Shown: positions 11,034 through 21,500, counted from the first letter of the stretch. The stretch is 64,000 nucleotides of DNA from Betaproteobacteria bacterium RIFCSPLOWO2_02_FULL_63_19 (GCA_001770415.1 MEQX01000069.1:16741-80740); one strand, 5' to 3'. Numbers and translations: made by a program. The notes: a model not told the origin generated them from the sequence alone.

Positions 11034-11507
11034 ATGAATCTATCGAGAATAATATTCGCCGGTGTGACGACGGTCGCGCTGTCTTCGTTTTCCCACGCGC
11101 AAACCCAGGAGGTGGGGCAAGTGCTGCGCACCGAGCCTCTGGTCGAGCGCGTCGCGGTCCAAAATCAGGTCTGCGACCAGGCTACTCCTGCCGCACCAAA
11201 GGAACGAGGCGTTGCCGGTGCGATCCTGGGTGGAGTGGCTGGTGCCGTGGTCGGCAGCCGTTTCGGGAAAGGGCATGGCAAGGACGCAATGACCGTCGCC
11301 GGTGCCGTCGGTGGAGCGATCGCCGGCGACAGAATTCAAAATTCAGACGTGGCGGCCCAGCCCGTGTGCCGGCAGGTGACCACGTACCAGGATCGAGTCA
11401 ACGGATACCGTGTGACGTTCCGGTATGCCGGACGTGATTACACTCAGGTTCTGCCTAGGGACCCTGGTCCTACCGTTCCGTTGTCGGTGACCGTTACCGC
11501 GCATTAA
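11034..11507 (+). CDS. Glycine-zipper 2TM domain (SmpA/RcsF/17 kDa antigen-like) surface protein
   Basis: Signal peptide MNLSRIIFAGVTTVALSSFSHA; GVAGAILGGVAGAVVGSRFGKGHGKDAMTVAGAVGGAIAGDRI; RBS AGGAGG. Confidence 0.85.
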   Translation: MNLSRIIFAGVTTVALSSFSHAQTQEVGQVLRTEPLVERVAVQNQVCDQATPAAPKERGVAGAILGGVAGAVVGSRFGKGHGKDAMTVAGAVGGAIAGDRIQNSDVAAQPVCRQVTTYQDRVNGYRVTFRYAGRDYTQVLPRDPGPTVPLSVTVTAH

Positions 11508-11524
11508 CGGGGCACGAAACCGGC

Positions 11525-11541
11525 CCGGCGGTTATCGCCGG
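11525..11541. terminator. Candidate hairpin between convergent genes
   Basis: CCGGCG-GTTAT-CGCCGG perfect 6-bp stem between convergent ORFs; no clear T tract. Confidence 0.35.
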
Positions 11542-11576
11542 TTCGGGCGAAGTCCCAGAATCCGCAGGGACGGGGC

Positions 11577-12827
11577 TTATGCCGGGGCTGGCGCGGCCGC
11601 CATTCTCGCGGTGGGTCTTGCATCCATGAACATCTGCCCGATGCCAGCCATCAATCCGATGGCAACCCCGATCTTCCACGCAAGATCATAGGATCCCATC
11701 GCATCGAACAGCAGTCCGCCGCCCCACGCGCCGACGAACGATCCCAGCTGGTGGCTGAAGAACGCGACCCCCGACAGCGTCGCCATGTAGCGAAGCCCGA
11801 AAATATGTCCGATCAGTCCGCTCACCAGCGGCGCGGTTCCCAGCCACAGCAGGCCCATCGCTGCGGAGAAGATTACGGTAGAGGCCGGGGTGGGCCAGGA
11901 CATGAAATAGGCAATGATGATCAGCGATCGCAGTATGTACACGCCTCCGAGCAGGTGCTGTTTGGGCAGCCGTCCACCGAGCCAGCCAAGTAGGTAGCAG
12001 CCGATCGCGTTGAATCCGCCGATGACGGCCAGCGCGGTGGCCGACAGCGCGGGCGACTGGCCGCAGAGCGCTAGATAGGCGGGCAGGTGAGTCGTCAGGA
12101 ATACCAGCTGCAGGCCGCATACGAAGAACGCCACGGCCATGGTGATGTAGCCGCGGTGACGCGCGGCCTCCGCGAGCGCGCCTTTCAGCGACAGCCCAGC
12201 GTCAGTCGAACCAATTTGCTGGCGCGGCGCTATCTTGTCGCCGGCCCCGATGAAAAACGCCCCGGGAAGCATGATGACGCACAGCCCGAGAAATCCGACG
12301 ATAGCGGCTTTCCAGCCGTAGGCGACGAGCAGGTGCTGCGCGAGCGGAGCCGCGATGAATGCGCCGATGGACCCGAGGGCGGAAACCGTCCCCAGCGTGA
12401 GGCTGCGCTTGGCGGGCGATACCACCTTGGCGCTGGCGGCGAGCGCGAGGCTGAGCGACACGCAAGACATCGCCAGCCCAATCATCAACCCCATGCCGAT
12501 GAGCAGCGCGATGGGCCCGGTCGCTATCATCGTCACCGCGAGTCCTGCGGCAAACAGGAACGACCCGGATATCGTAACCGCGCGGCAACCGAAACGGTCC
12601 GCGATCGCTCCAGTGAGCGGTTGCGTCAATCCCCAGACGATGTTTTGCACCGCGAGCGCAAAGGTAAAGTCGGCCACCGAGACGCCGACGTCCGCGGTGA
12701 TCGGTCTGACGAACAGGCCAAAGCTCTGCCGCATGCCCATGCTCATGGTCAGCATCAGGCTGGCCCCTAGCAAAACGGCAACGGTGACGGCACGGTTGTT
12801 CGCGCTGGCTTGCGCCTGATCATTCAT
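11577..12827 (-). CDS. MFS transporter (oxalate/formate antiporter / monocarboxylate-type)
   Basis: GMRQSFGLFVRPITADVGVSVADFTFALAVQNIVWGLTQPLTGAIADRFGCRAV; 12 TM. Confidence 0.88.
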   Translation of the reverse strand: MNDQAQASANNRAVTVAVLLGASLMLTMSMGMRQSFGLFVRPITADVGVSVADFTFALAVQNIVWGLTQPLTGAIADRFGCRAVTISGSFLFAAGLAVTMIATGPIALLIGMGLMIGLAMSCVSLSLALAASAKVVSPAKRSLTLGTVSALGSIGAFIAAPLAQHLLVAYGWKAAIVGFLGLCVIMLPGAFFIGAGDKIAPRQQIGSTDAGLSLKGALAEAARHRGYITMAVAFFVCGLQLVFLTTHLPAYLALCGQSPALSATALAVIGGFNAIGCYLLGWLGGRLPKQHLLGGVYILRSLIIIAYFMSWPTPASTVIFSAAMGLLWLGTAPLVSGLIGHIFGLRYMATLSGVAFFSHQLGSFVGAWGGGLLFDAMGSYDLAWKIGVAIGLMAGIGQMFMDARPTARMAAAPAPA

Positions 12828-13398
12828 CGTTGTTGCACCTTGAGGCAGACGAACGGAGCGGAATTGTACCTAGTTTGGGCGGCTTCCGGCAGCGTGCCGG
12901 GAAGGCGCGGCGCGCCCTGTGGGCGGGTGTAGAATCAAATCGGCGCGGTCACGCCTGGTGAGGATTGTGGTTTCGGCGACGTCGCGGTCCGCGATCGGAC
13001 GGTCATGCAGGGAGAAGAACGATACCAGGGCGGCGCCGGGGCAGAGTCCTCGGAGATGACGTATTTGAACTGACCGTCAAAGTGCAGATGAACGAGATCG
13101 CGCTGCATTCACTCGCCGGATCGGGCGGAACTTTCGGTTACACGACGTCGGGGAACGCCGCCCGGGCAATGGAATTTGCGTTGGAGCCGTTTGTTGTGGG
13201 CGAAACGGTTCCGGAGGCGATGCGCGATCCGCTGTCATCGATGCTCGATCGGCTAAGTAAGGCCGCCGAGGCGCCTGACAGACCCCGGTCCCATCGCGCC
13301 GATTCGATCGATGGCTGCTGGACGATCCGAACACCGGTGTAGGGAGTCAATCGCAATGCGCCGGCTCGGAGGACCGATTTTGGAGGAAGGATACGCAT

Positions 13399-15330
13399 AT
13401 GATCTATGGATATGCCGGCAAGATTGCGAAGATTGACCTTTCCAGCGGAGCCGTGATTGAAGTTCCGACGCAGGGGTATGCCGCTTCGTTCATCGGCGGC
13501 CAGGGCATGGCGTCGCGCCTTTATTGGGAGGATGTCCCGCCGGATATTCACGCCTTCGATCCCGAAAATCGCTTAATTTTTGCGACCGGGCCCTGTGCCG
13601 GTTTTCAGGGTCTGTCCGGGGCCCGCTGGGTCGTCTGCGGCAAATCGCCGGCGACGAGCCCCCACTATTTCACTCATTCGAATTTGGGAGGCAGCTGGGG
13701 TGTCGAGCTCAAAGCCGCCGGATTCGACGGCCTGCTCGTAAATGGGCGGGCGGAGACGCCGGTCTGCATCCTGATTGAAGACGGTGCAGTCAGGATCGAG
13801 TCTGCTTCGGGCCTGTGGGGTAAAGGTGCCGTGCAGGCGCGTCAAATTCTCAAGAGCAGGCACGGCAGTTCACACCGTGTCGTCGCGATCGGCCCTGCGG
13901 GGGAGAACATGACGGCACTGGCCACCCTTCAGGCCGATAACGACTCCAGCGGTTCCGGGGCGCTGGGGGGCGTAATGGGCTCGAAACGGCTCAAGGCGAT
14001 CATAGTCAGGGGGACCGGCCGGGTGCCAGCCGCTCGGCCCGCTCAGCTTCAGGAATTGCTGGAGCATATCGCTGCATTGAGGAAAGACTTTCCGCGCACG
14101 GACACGGGAGCCGGCCGAGGCGGCACGACAGACCACTGTGCCGGATGCACCGATGAATGCACACGCGGCCTGTATGTGGCCGCGGACGGCAGCAAAGGCA
14201 AGTTCATGTGCCAGAGCGCTGCGTCATACAAGGAATGGGCCGAAAAATATTATGGGAAACCGACGGACGTGCCCTTTTTCGCTAACCGGCTTGCCGATGA
14301 CTGCGGAATAAGTACGAAAGCCGTGGCGCCGATGGTTGCCTGGCTCGACCGGTGCTATCGAGCGGGCGTCCTGAAGGATTCGGATGTGGGTCTCCCTCTG
14401 TCCAAGATCGGGAGTTTGGAGTTTATGCAAGTCCTCTTGGAAAATGTCGCTCATCGCCAGGGTTTCGGCGAACTCCTCTCCGAGGGAGTTCACAGGGCCG
14501 CGGCCTCGATCGGCGGTCGCGCCGAAGAACTGCTTAAGGACGCCGTCACCGGCGCCGGCGAGCAGATGAGCTACGTGCCCAAGGCCTATCTCACGACCGG
14601 CCTTCTTTACGCATTGAATCCAAGACAGCCCATTCAGCAGCTCCACGAGGTAAGCCGTCTGGGAATGCAGTGGGTGCAATGGGCAAACGGAGTGCCGAAT
14701 GCCAATCTGTCTAGCACCGCGCTGCGCGCGATCGCCGGCCGGTTCTGGGGAAGTGAAATCGCAGCAGATTTCTCCACATACGAGGGTAAAGCACTCGCGG
14801 CGAAGATGGTTCAGGACCGTCAGCTCGCGAAGGATTGTCTCATCCTTTGCGACAACGTATGGCCGCTCACCTATGTAGAACATTCGGACGATCACGTGGG
14901 CGATCCCACGCTGGAGAGCCAGGTCTTTTCCGCGATTACCGGCAGGGATATGTCCGAGGAGGGGCTCTACCGCGTGGGCGAGCGAGTCTTCAACCTGCAA
15001 CGGGCGATCACGTCCCGCGAGGGGCGGCGTGGCAGGCTTGACGATACCCTTCCGGAGTCGTGTTTCACGGTTCCGCTGGAGAACGAGCGGTTGAATCCCG
15101 GCTGCATTTTCCCGGGTAAGAATGGGGAGACGATATCCCGGAAGGGCGCATTATTCGAAAAGGACAAGTTCTTCGCGATGCGCGACGAATATTACGGGCT
15201 TCGTGGTTGGGATAGGGAAACCGGGTTGCAGACCCAAGCCGGGTTGGAAGGCCAGGGACTCAGTGATGTTGCCGTCGATCTTGCGAAGCGGGTCATGCTC
15301 GCGCGTCCGCGAGAAGCTAATGCCGAATGA
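13399..15330 (+). CDS. Tungsten-type aldehyde ferredoxin oxidoreductase (AOR) family
   Basis: IDLSSGAVIEVPT, GGQGMASRLYWE, FTHSNLGGSWGVELKAAGFDGLLVNGRA, CAGCTDEC iron-sulfur motif and DCLILCDNVWP distal Cys. Confidence 0.93.
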   Translation: MIYGYAGKIAKIDLSSGAVIEVPTQGYAASFIGGQGMASRLYWEDVPPDIHAFDPENRLIFATGPCAGFQGLSGARWVVCGKSPATSPHYFTHSNLGGSWGVELKAAGFDGLLVNGRAETPVCILIEDGAVRIESASGLWGKGAVQARQILKSRHGSSHRVVAIGPAGENMTALATLQADNDSSGSGALGGVMGSKRLKAIIVRGTGRVPAARPAQLQELLEHIAALRKDFPRTDTGAGRGGTTDHCAGCTDECTRGLYVAADGSKGKFMCQSAASYKEWAEKYYGKPTDVPFFANRLADDCGISTKAVAPMVAWLDRCYRAGVLKDSDVGLPLSKIGSLEFMQVLLENVAHRQGFGELLSEGVHRAAASIGGRAEELLKDAVTGAGEQMSYVPKAYLTTGLLYALNPRQPIQQLHEVSRLGMQWVQWANGVPNANLSSTALRAIAGRFWGSEIAADFSTYEGKALAAKMVQDRQLAKDCLILCDNVWPLTYVEHSDDHVGDPTLESQVFSAITGRDMSEEGLYRVGERVFNLQRAITSREGRRGRLDDTLPESCFTVPLENERLNPGCIFPGKNGETISRKGALFEKDKFFAMRDEYYGLRGWDRETGLQTQAGLEGQGLSDVAVDLAKRVMLARPREANAE

Positions 15331-15694
15331 AACAATGGTGCAATTGATGAAACCGATCTCGTGCATTGTGCTGATGTGCATTGCTTGGTCGCTGTCGAGC
15401 GAAGCGGCGAAGGCTGGGGTATTCGTCCGAGGCGTCCCGACGTGCAGCGAATGGTCGGCCGCGCGAGAACTCGCGGCAGAAGACCGATTCCGGGACGAGC
15501 GCATGCGGACATGGCTGCTCGGTTTTCTTTCCGGATTGGCGATAGGCCAAAACAAGGAGTTCTGGGGCGACGCGAATGCGCTCGACAATGATTCCGTGTA
15601 TCAGTGGGTCGATAATTACTGCCTAACAAATTCGGCCAAGGGCCTGGATGATGCCGGAGCGATGCTTTTCATCGAGCGGACCCGCGGAAAGTGA
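15320..15694 (+). CDS. Small exported protein (Rap1a/Tai-like architecture, tentative)
   Basis: Signal peptide then GVPTCSEW...RTWLLGFLSGLAIGQN...VYQWVDNYCLTN; ATG overlaps the AOR stop by 11 nt. Confidence 0.6.
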   Translation: MPNETMVQLMKPISCIVLMCIAWSLSSEAAKAGVFVRGVPTCSEWSAARELAAEDRFRDERMRTWLLGFLSGLAIGQNKEFWGDANALDNDSVYQWVDNYCLTNSAKGLDDAGAMLFIERTRGK

Positions 15695-15871
15695 CTCCTG
15701 GCGTGCATCGTCTTGCGAGTCCGATGAAAGGGCGTCGGAGTTCAACGAATTTCGATCGGCCGGAGGCGCTGCAACCGCGATCGGCTTGAAGTGACACCGA
15801 ACTCGGGTATTATCGGCCCTCTGGAGCTTCGGCTTTGAACATCATGATGGCATCAGGAAAGTAGCGCAACT

Positions 15872-16432
15872 ATGGACGCGGCCCTCGATAAGCGCCCCAA
15901 CGCACAGATCACACATGTGGGCATTTTCGTGCGCGACATGGACGTGATGATCGCGTTCTACACTCGCATCCTGGGACTGGTTCTGACGGACAGGGGACCG
16001 TATTATCGAGGCGGGGAAATATGCTTTCTCAGCCGCAGTCCCGTCGAGCATCATCAGGTGGTGTTCGCCTCCGGGAGGTCCGATCAGGCGGCGTCGACGA
16101 TCAACCAGATTTCGTTCTTCGTCGAAGACCTGGAGACGCTCATACAGTATCACGCGATACTGAAGGAGCAGGGCGTCGCCGGGCTCGACCCGATAAATCA
16201 CGGCAACGCATGGAGCCTGTATTTCCCGGATCCGGAAGGCAACCGCCTCGAGTTGTACACGGTTTCACCCTGGCACGTGCAGCAGCCGTTCGCGGACAAA
16301 CTCGACCTCAACGAAACGGCAAACGTGATCCGGACCAAGACGCTGGCGATGATCGAATCCGATCCGACCTATGGTCCCAGGGAAGAGTGGTCCGCCGGGC
16401 TTCGCGCCAAGATAGAGCAGCGGCAAATTTGA
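15872..16432 (+). CDS. VOC / glyoxalase family protein
   Basis: ITHVGIFVRDMDVMIAFYTRILGLVLTDRG ... NHGNAWSLYFPDPEGNRLELYT. Confidence 0.9.
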   Translation: MDAALDKRPNAQITHVGIFVRDMDVMIAFYTRILGLVLTDRGPYYRGGEICFLSRSPVEHHQVVFASGRSDQAASTINQISFFVEDLETLIQYHAILKEQGVAGLDPINHGNAWSLYFPDPEGNRLELYTVSPWHVQQPFADKLDLNETANVIRTKTLAMIESDPTYGPREEWSAGLRAKIEQRQI

Positions 16433-16649
16433 CCGCATTGGTCTGCTGTTCCGGGGTCGTGGCGGACCGGTCGAGAATCCGACGTCCGCAGGGCGCGTAC
16501 ATATCCGGCCGCGGCCGGTGAATTGCACCACCCGAAGGGATCTGGCGAAACGCTCGTTCGCGAGCGCCTATGCATCCGCTCACGGACAGAAGCTTTTCCA
16601 CCACGACGTTGTGTATGAAGAGCATCTGGCTCTCCATTGCCGTGCGGAG

Positions 16650-17921
16650 CTAGAAGCGGAGAATTCCGCGCAGCGCCTTTACCCCTTCCTCGACAGCGTC
16701 CGCGGGGGAAGGAGGCTTGGGCTGGTCGGCTTCGCGCTGCGGTGCCGGTTCGCTCGCCCGTTCGGGCGCGGATTCCGGCGAGCGGTCGCCCGGAGTATCG
16801 TGCATGGGAGCTGCGCGCCTTCGGGTCGCTTCGCTCTGCGCGAGCATGGTCATCGCCGTTGACTTGAGCCGTAGTTTTACCGCCCACACCTGCTCCCAGA
16901 CCTGCTTCGGGTCCTTCGGGCGCTGCGGATGCACAAGGTTCAGTTCGTTTCCATAGGCGATGAAATTCAACATCGATCCCTCGCCCTTGAAGATTCCGGC
17001 GGGCACGGTGCATTCGGTCGTCTGAGGCGACATGACGACTTTTTCGCGTATCAGACGGCCGACTTCGCCCGGCGAAATGTAGTCCATCAGCGCCTGGCCC
17101 ATCACCTGGTCTTCGCTCGACGACCACATGACGATGTCGGCCTCGCCGTCACCGCGGCCCGTCGCCGTAGCAAAGTAGCCGGTCGCCGTCGATACCGGTC
17201 TCCACTTGACGGCGTACGCGTCGCCCGCGGTCTTGCGCACCGCTTCGAAGGCGACGGCCTCCATGAAGTCATGGCGCCCGCCGATCGTAAAGCGGATCCC
17301 GGGCGAGTAGTTTCCGCTTATCACATGTTCACCGATCAGAGATGCGTTTGCAGGCACGGGACGCGGATCCTCCTGGTTGGGCCAGGTACCGTAGCTGCGG
17401 CTGCGCCCCGGCGCCGGACCGCGCGGACGCGAGATAGCGCGGCTGCGGAAGGCGCGCGAGACATCCTGCGGGGCCATGTTGGCGAAGTCCAAGATCACCG
17501 GCTGGCCGGCGCGCACTTTTTCGCCGCAGCCCCAGTAGATCAGCATCCGGCCCTTGGGGCGTTCGAACCCCGGCTCACCATCGTCGCGCTCGCGAACGGC
17601 CGGGCGCTCGATGCGGGGAGTCACGAGCGGCAGGCTTTGCCCCATTGATAGGCCCGGCGGAACGGCATGGGCGGCACGCGGGTCGCCGCTCGCCGCCTGC
17701 GACGAGTCGAGGTCGAGCTTCATTCTTCTCCCTCCTGCCATGCCGGGCGGCAGCATGCCGCTCATGCCCGGCGGCAGTCCCATGCCCATTCCCACGCCAC
17801 TGGACGTTTCGACGCTCATCCAGTACAGCGCAATCGGCGGCCGGACCTGTTGCTGTGCCTGTGCCAGGGCTGCAAACGAAAATGCCGCGGCGACTGCGGC
17901 GACGAGGATACGGGTTATCAT
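16650..17921 (-). CDS. Hypothetical exported protein with Met/Gly/Pro-rich segment
   Basis: Signal peptide MITRILVAAVAAAFSFAALAQA; GVGMGMGLPPGMSGMLPPGMAGG; no named family recognised. Confidence 0.75.
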   Translation of the reverse strand: MITRILVAAVAAAFSFAALAQAQQQVRPPIALYWMSVETSSGVGMGMGLPPGMSGMLPPGMAGGRRMKLDLDSSQAASGDPRAAHAVPPGLSMGQSLPLVTPRIERPAVRERDDGEPGFERPKGRMLIYWGCGEKVRAGQPVILDFANMAPQDVSRAFRSRAISRPRGPAPGRSRSYGTWPNQEDPRPVPANASLIGEHVISGNYSPGIRFTIGGRHDFMEAVAFEAVRKTAGDAYAVKWRPVSTATGYFATATGRGDGEADIVMWSSSEDQVMGQALMDYISPGEVGRLIREKVVMSPQTTECTVPAGIFKGEGSMLNFIAYGNELNLVHPQRPKDPKQVWEQVWAVKLRLKSTAMTMLAQSEATRRRAAPMHDTPGDRSPESAPERASEPAPQREADQPKPPSPADAVEEGVKALRGILRF

Positions 17922-18238
17922 TGGATCAGCTTTCGAGTCTTAAGAAGAATCCGAATTGTGCATCTTCGCACGGTTTTCAGGTTGGCTCGGGCATACACTG
18001 GTCTCGGTCCCGCTGCGGGTTGGCGCTCGGCTATGCGCAAGGCATTGTTTTCGGATATTGCGTGTTCGCGCCAACTGTGTGCTCGAGTTCACGTCCAGGG
18101 ACTGGGTAAGGCATTGGATCTGGGGACAATGACGCGTTTCTGCACGTCGTTTGCTCCTTGATCTGCACCCGGGAGGGCGGTCTGCGAGCGCGGCAGCAGG
18201 TGCCTTGCAACGGATGTACATCGCGGAAGGAGGACACG

Positions 18239-18445
18239 ATGCGTACTCTGATCATTATCATAATCGTCGCCGCCGCAGGATATTACGCCTACCAGGAAAT
18301 ATTTTCTGGCGGCGGCGACGCGCCCTCGTGCAAGCAGGCATTCCAGTCGTGCAGCACGAAATGCCGGCAAACGACAACCGAGACGGCGCCGTACAACGCC
18401 TGCTTGAAGACGTGCCAAAGCGATCTCGAAGCGTGTGGGCAGTAG
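18239..18445 (+). CDS. Small membrane-anchored Cys-rich protein (twin CX3C)
   Basis: RBS AAGGAGG; N-terminal TM MRTLIIIIIVAAAGYYAYQEIF; six Cys spaced C-x6-C-x3-C-x12-C-x3-C-x6-C. Confidence 0.7.
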   Translation: MRTLIIIIIVAAAGYYAYQEIFSGGGDAPSCKQAFQSCSTKCRQTTTETAPYNACLKTCQSDLEACGQ

Positions 18446-18477
18446 CGGCTTATCGACCACCGAGCAATCTCTGCCAG

Positions 18478-18978
18478 ATGTCAAAAAGACGGCAAATCGT
18501 CCAGACCCTATTGGCTGATCTGACCAATCAGGCGCATGCGGATGCCGTCGTGTATCTGCTGAACGAATACGCGCAGGATGAAATGGGCGGTGGTTCGGGA
18601 CTTTCCGATTTCGCCACACAGAATCTGGTGCGCGAACTCAAGAAGCGTAAGGGGATTCATCCGGTCATTGCGTTCGTGCGGGACAAGCCTGTGGGTCTGG
18701 CTCTGTGCATCGAGGGGTTTTCCAGTTTCGCCTGCAGGCCGCTCCTGAACGTGCACGACATGGTTGTCGCCAGACGGTACAGGGGCCGCGGTATTTCGAA
18801 GCGCTTGCTGGAAAAAGTTGAGGAGATCGCAAAGGAGCTCGGTTGCTGCAAGCTGACTCTCGAGGTGCTGGAAGGCAACAGGATTGCTCAGGCAGCGTAC
18901 AAGGCCTATGGGTTTGACGGCTACGAGCTCGATCCGAAATTTGGCAAGGCGTTGTTCTGGCATAAGAACATTACCTGA
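18478..18978 (+). CDS. GNAT family N-acetyltransferase
   Basis: NVHDMVVARRYRGRGISKRLLEKVEEIAKELGCCKLTLEVLEGNRIAQAAYKAYGF. Confidence 0.93.
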   Translation: MSKRRQIVQTLLADLTNQAHADAVVYLLNEYAQDEMGGGSGLSDFATQNLVRELKKRKGIHPVIAFVRDKPVGLALCIEGFSSFACRPLLNVHDMVVARRYRGRGISKRLLEKVEEIAKELGCCKLTLEVLEGNRIAQAAYKAYGFDGYELDPKFGKALFWHKNIT

Positions 18979-19138
18979 CTCCGCAGTTTCTCATGGTCGG
19001 TGATCGCGCCGCAGGGAGCCGGTCGAGAAGTGAAACGCATGGGGGCTGTTCGGTGACGGGGCCAGGCACGATGCGCATGCGCTAGCGCGGGAGTCCTGTG
19101 CGACCTGTTGCGCGCGTCGGATCGTCTGACGCATTCGG

Positions 19139-19852
19139 CTAATTCTCGTTCTCGAGGTCAACCACGAAGATCTTGACCAGCGCTTCGACCTGCTTTTCAG
19201 GTCGAACGAAGCGAACCCCTGAACGATTTGCGAGAGCGCCATCGTCGAGCTGCACGGGCTTTGTGTAGCACACCTCGATGTCGACCAGGACCGGCTCGTG
19301 TTCTGGGACGACGATTCGGCAGTCAATAAGGACCGTTCCAGGCGGGAGGCGGATTCCAGCGTCGTAGACGATCGCTCCGAGACCCCCAAGACTGATATCG
19401 CTGATGCGCGCCTCAAACGGCATGACCCCCCCGGAATCGGCGACGCAGCGCAGCGAAACATCGGCCGGGACGCGATAGCGTGGAAACCGGCGCCGCTGTA
19501 TTTGGGCGAGCACCGACGGGAATGCGAACCGGATTGCCGGCTTGTCGTCGTGAACGGTGTCACACGGATGCGACGCGGAAAATTCGACGCGTGTCTGCCG
19601 GACGTTCCCCCGGAAGACCACGGTCTCATCTCCCAGAAGCGCGTCGTTGGCTTGTTTTTCGTCGCTGAACGCGATCAGGAAGTATCCGGCGTCGAGATCG
19701 ACGTGAACGACGCGCGTAATGTAGAGGCGCTCGCCGTTGGCGACATGCGCCGATACCATGCTGCCCTCGCGCTCGAGAAGGCGCAGAACGCGCGCGATCT
19801 CGATCTGCGAGCGGTATAAAACGTTGGTCAAGCTTGCGCGGGTCGAGGCCAT
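19139..19852 (-). CDS. YcgR-like flagellar brake protein with PilZ domain
   Basis: RRRFPRYRVPADVSLRCVA...ARISDISLGGLGAIV PilZ motif (RxxxR, D/NxSxxG) with N-terminal YcgR-like domain. Confidence 0.88.
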   Translation of the reverse strand: MASTRASLTNVLYRSQIEIARVLRLLEREGSMVSAHVANGERLYITRVVHVDLDAGYFLIAFSDEKQANDALLGDETVVFRGNVRQTRVEFSASHPCDTVHDDKPAIRFAFPSVLAQIQRRRFPRYRVPADVSLRCVADSGGVMPFEARISDISLGGLGAIVYDAGIRLPPGTVLIDCRIVVPEHEPVLVDIEVCYTKPVQLDDGALANRSGVRFVRPEKQVEALVKIFVVDLENEN

Positions 19853-19921
19853 GCGGTTCGGGAATATCGCTCCGTGACCACGATTCCAGGGCCGAGGCGC
19901 CGAACATTCCGCGGGCGCTGT

Positions 19922-20818
19922 TCAGTTCGCTCCCTGCCGTTTGATGGACGCGGAAGTTGAATCCTCGAACCGAGGCGACGTGCAGTGGAAAATGCATGCA
20001 CCGCAGTGCGGCACGAAAGCGTGCTGGTTCAATCCGGCGTCGAACGGATGCTGCTTCGTCGTCGCCTGCACCGAACGCCAGTCGTCGTCTGTGGGATTTT
20101 CCGGCATGGGAACCTTGGTGCGACGGTAGCCCCTTTCGGCGTAAAGCCACTTGCACTTGACGCCCTTCAACTTTGCGTACTCGAAGGTTTCGTCGCCGAT
20201 GTTAACGGACGTCTTGCCTGTCATCGCCTTGGTCGGGCACACCTTGATGCAGGCGTAGCCGCACGCATTCGGTTGGCATAGAGCGGCCGCGTCATACATC
20301 GGCGATGCCGTCAGCGGCGCATCGGTGATGATAGAGACCAGCCTTTGCCGAGGTCCGAATTCGGGGGTCAGGAGCAGTCCGCTAAAGCCGAACTGTCCCA
20401 AGCCGGCCGCCACCGCGGCGTGCCGGTGCGAGAAGTCCCCCACGGTACCGTACTTGTAGAGGACTCCAGTCGGCGGAAACGGGAGGGCCTTGAATCCCTT
20501 CGCCTCGAGAAATCTCGCCACGCGGTTCGCTGCCGAGGACAAATCCCAGTTCAGCGTGACATACCCGTACCACATGTACGGGCCGAGCGTCTTGCCCGGC
20601 TCGTCGTAGCGTCCCGCGACGTCAATCGTCGTATCGGGGATCTTGGCCGCGCAGACCACCACGGACTTCGCATTCGGTAGGTAGTCCGTTGGGCGCCTTC
20701 CCTCCGGAGCCTCGGCGAGGCGGTGCACGGGCGCGACGCCGAACAGATCGACCCCCATTCGTTCAAGCGCAAGTTCGCGTGCGGCTTCGGTCAGATCGGT
20801 TTCAGCTGCCATGGACAT
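19922..20818 (-). CDS. 4Fe-4S protein, QueG/reductive dehalogenase-like fold
   Basis: CQPNACGYACIKVCPTKAM and CGACIFHC clusters; GQFGFSGLLLTPEFGPRQRLVSIITDAPL. Confidence 0.75.
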   Translation of the reverse strand: MSMAAETDLTEAARELALERMGVDLFGVAPVHRLAEAPEGRRPTDYLPNAKSVVVCAAKIPDTTIDVAGRYDEPGKTLGPYMWYGYVTLNWDLSSAANRVARFLEAKGFKALPFPPTGVLYKYGTVGDFSHRHAAVAAGLGQFGFSGLLLTPEFGPRQRLVSIITDAPLTASPMYDAAALCQPNACGYACIKVCPTKAMTGKTSVNIGDETFEYAKLKGVKCKWLYAERGYRRTKVPMPENPTDDDWRSVQATTKQHPFDAGLNQHAFVPHCGACIFHCTSPRFEDSTSASIKRQGAN

Positions 20819-21029
20819 GACTTCCTCCCCATCGTGCGATGTTGCGTCCCGTCGCGGCAGGTCGGCCGGGTGTTTGAAGCGGCAACCGATCTCGAAGATT
20901 CACGTTGGCGAAACAATTATTTCGACACCCTGAAAGCGCGCGACGCGCGTGGACGAAATCTACCCGATGGTCACGAACTTGTCATTTGTTCAACGAACCG
21001 AAGACCCGGGACGCGCGCCCTGCGGACGT

Positions 21030-21500
21030 TCAGCCGGCCGCGCGCAGCAGCAGACCGATCACCTGTTCCGCATAGGTCCGAGCGCCGGTGTGGCCGGACT
21101 CACGGGGCCCGGCGACGTTGAGTATTCGGATCGCGTGCGAGCTGACGAAGGCGGCGGCTTTGCTTGCAGCGGCATCAGGAGCAAGCGCGTTTCCATCCAG
21201 TACCACGACAGGTTTCCCGAAGCGGTCGCAGAACTCGACGGTCTTGAGCGTGCCACCGGAAAGTTCACCGAAGCAGATTACAACGGTGCCGTCGGAACCG
21301 ATGACGTTCTGGCGGGTGCGCTCGAGGTAGTTGGCCCCGGGCAGCGTGGTCACCGGGTATCGGTCGGGAATCGCGCCGTCCTCCGCTTCGCGCCCTTGCG
21401 GGCACCATCCTCCACAAGGGAACCCGGCTGCCAGGGCTGCATCCAGCGCGCCGCGGTCGACGCCGGTCTGGCCACCGGAAACGATTCTTTGCAGGGTCAT
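21030..21500 (-). CDS. Putative molybdenum carrier / YpsA-related SLOG-fold protein
   Basis: MTLQRIVSGGQTGVDRGALDAALAAGFPCGGWCPQGREAEDG...NVIGSDGTVVICFGELSGGT. Confidence 0.85.
   Translation of the reverse strand: MTLQRIVSGGQTGVDRGALDAALAAGFPCGGWCPQGREAEDGAIPDRYPVTTLPGANYLERTRQNVIGSDGTVVICFGELSGGTLKTVEFCDRFGKPVVVLDGNALAPDAAASKAAAFVSSHAIRILNVAGPRESGHTGARTYAEQVIGLLLRAAG

Noticed and set aside
12965-13342. 125-aa ORF before AOR
   Set aside because: Arg-rich start and no recognisable domain; may hold a small remnant, but unsupported.
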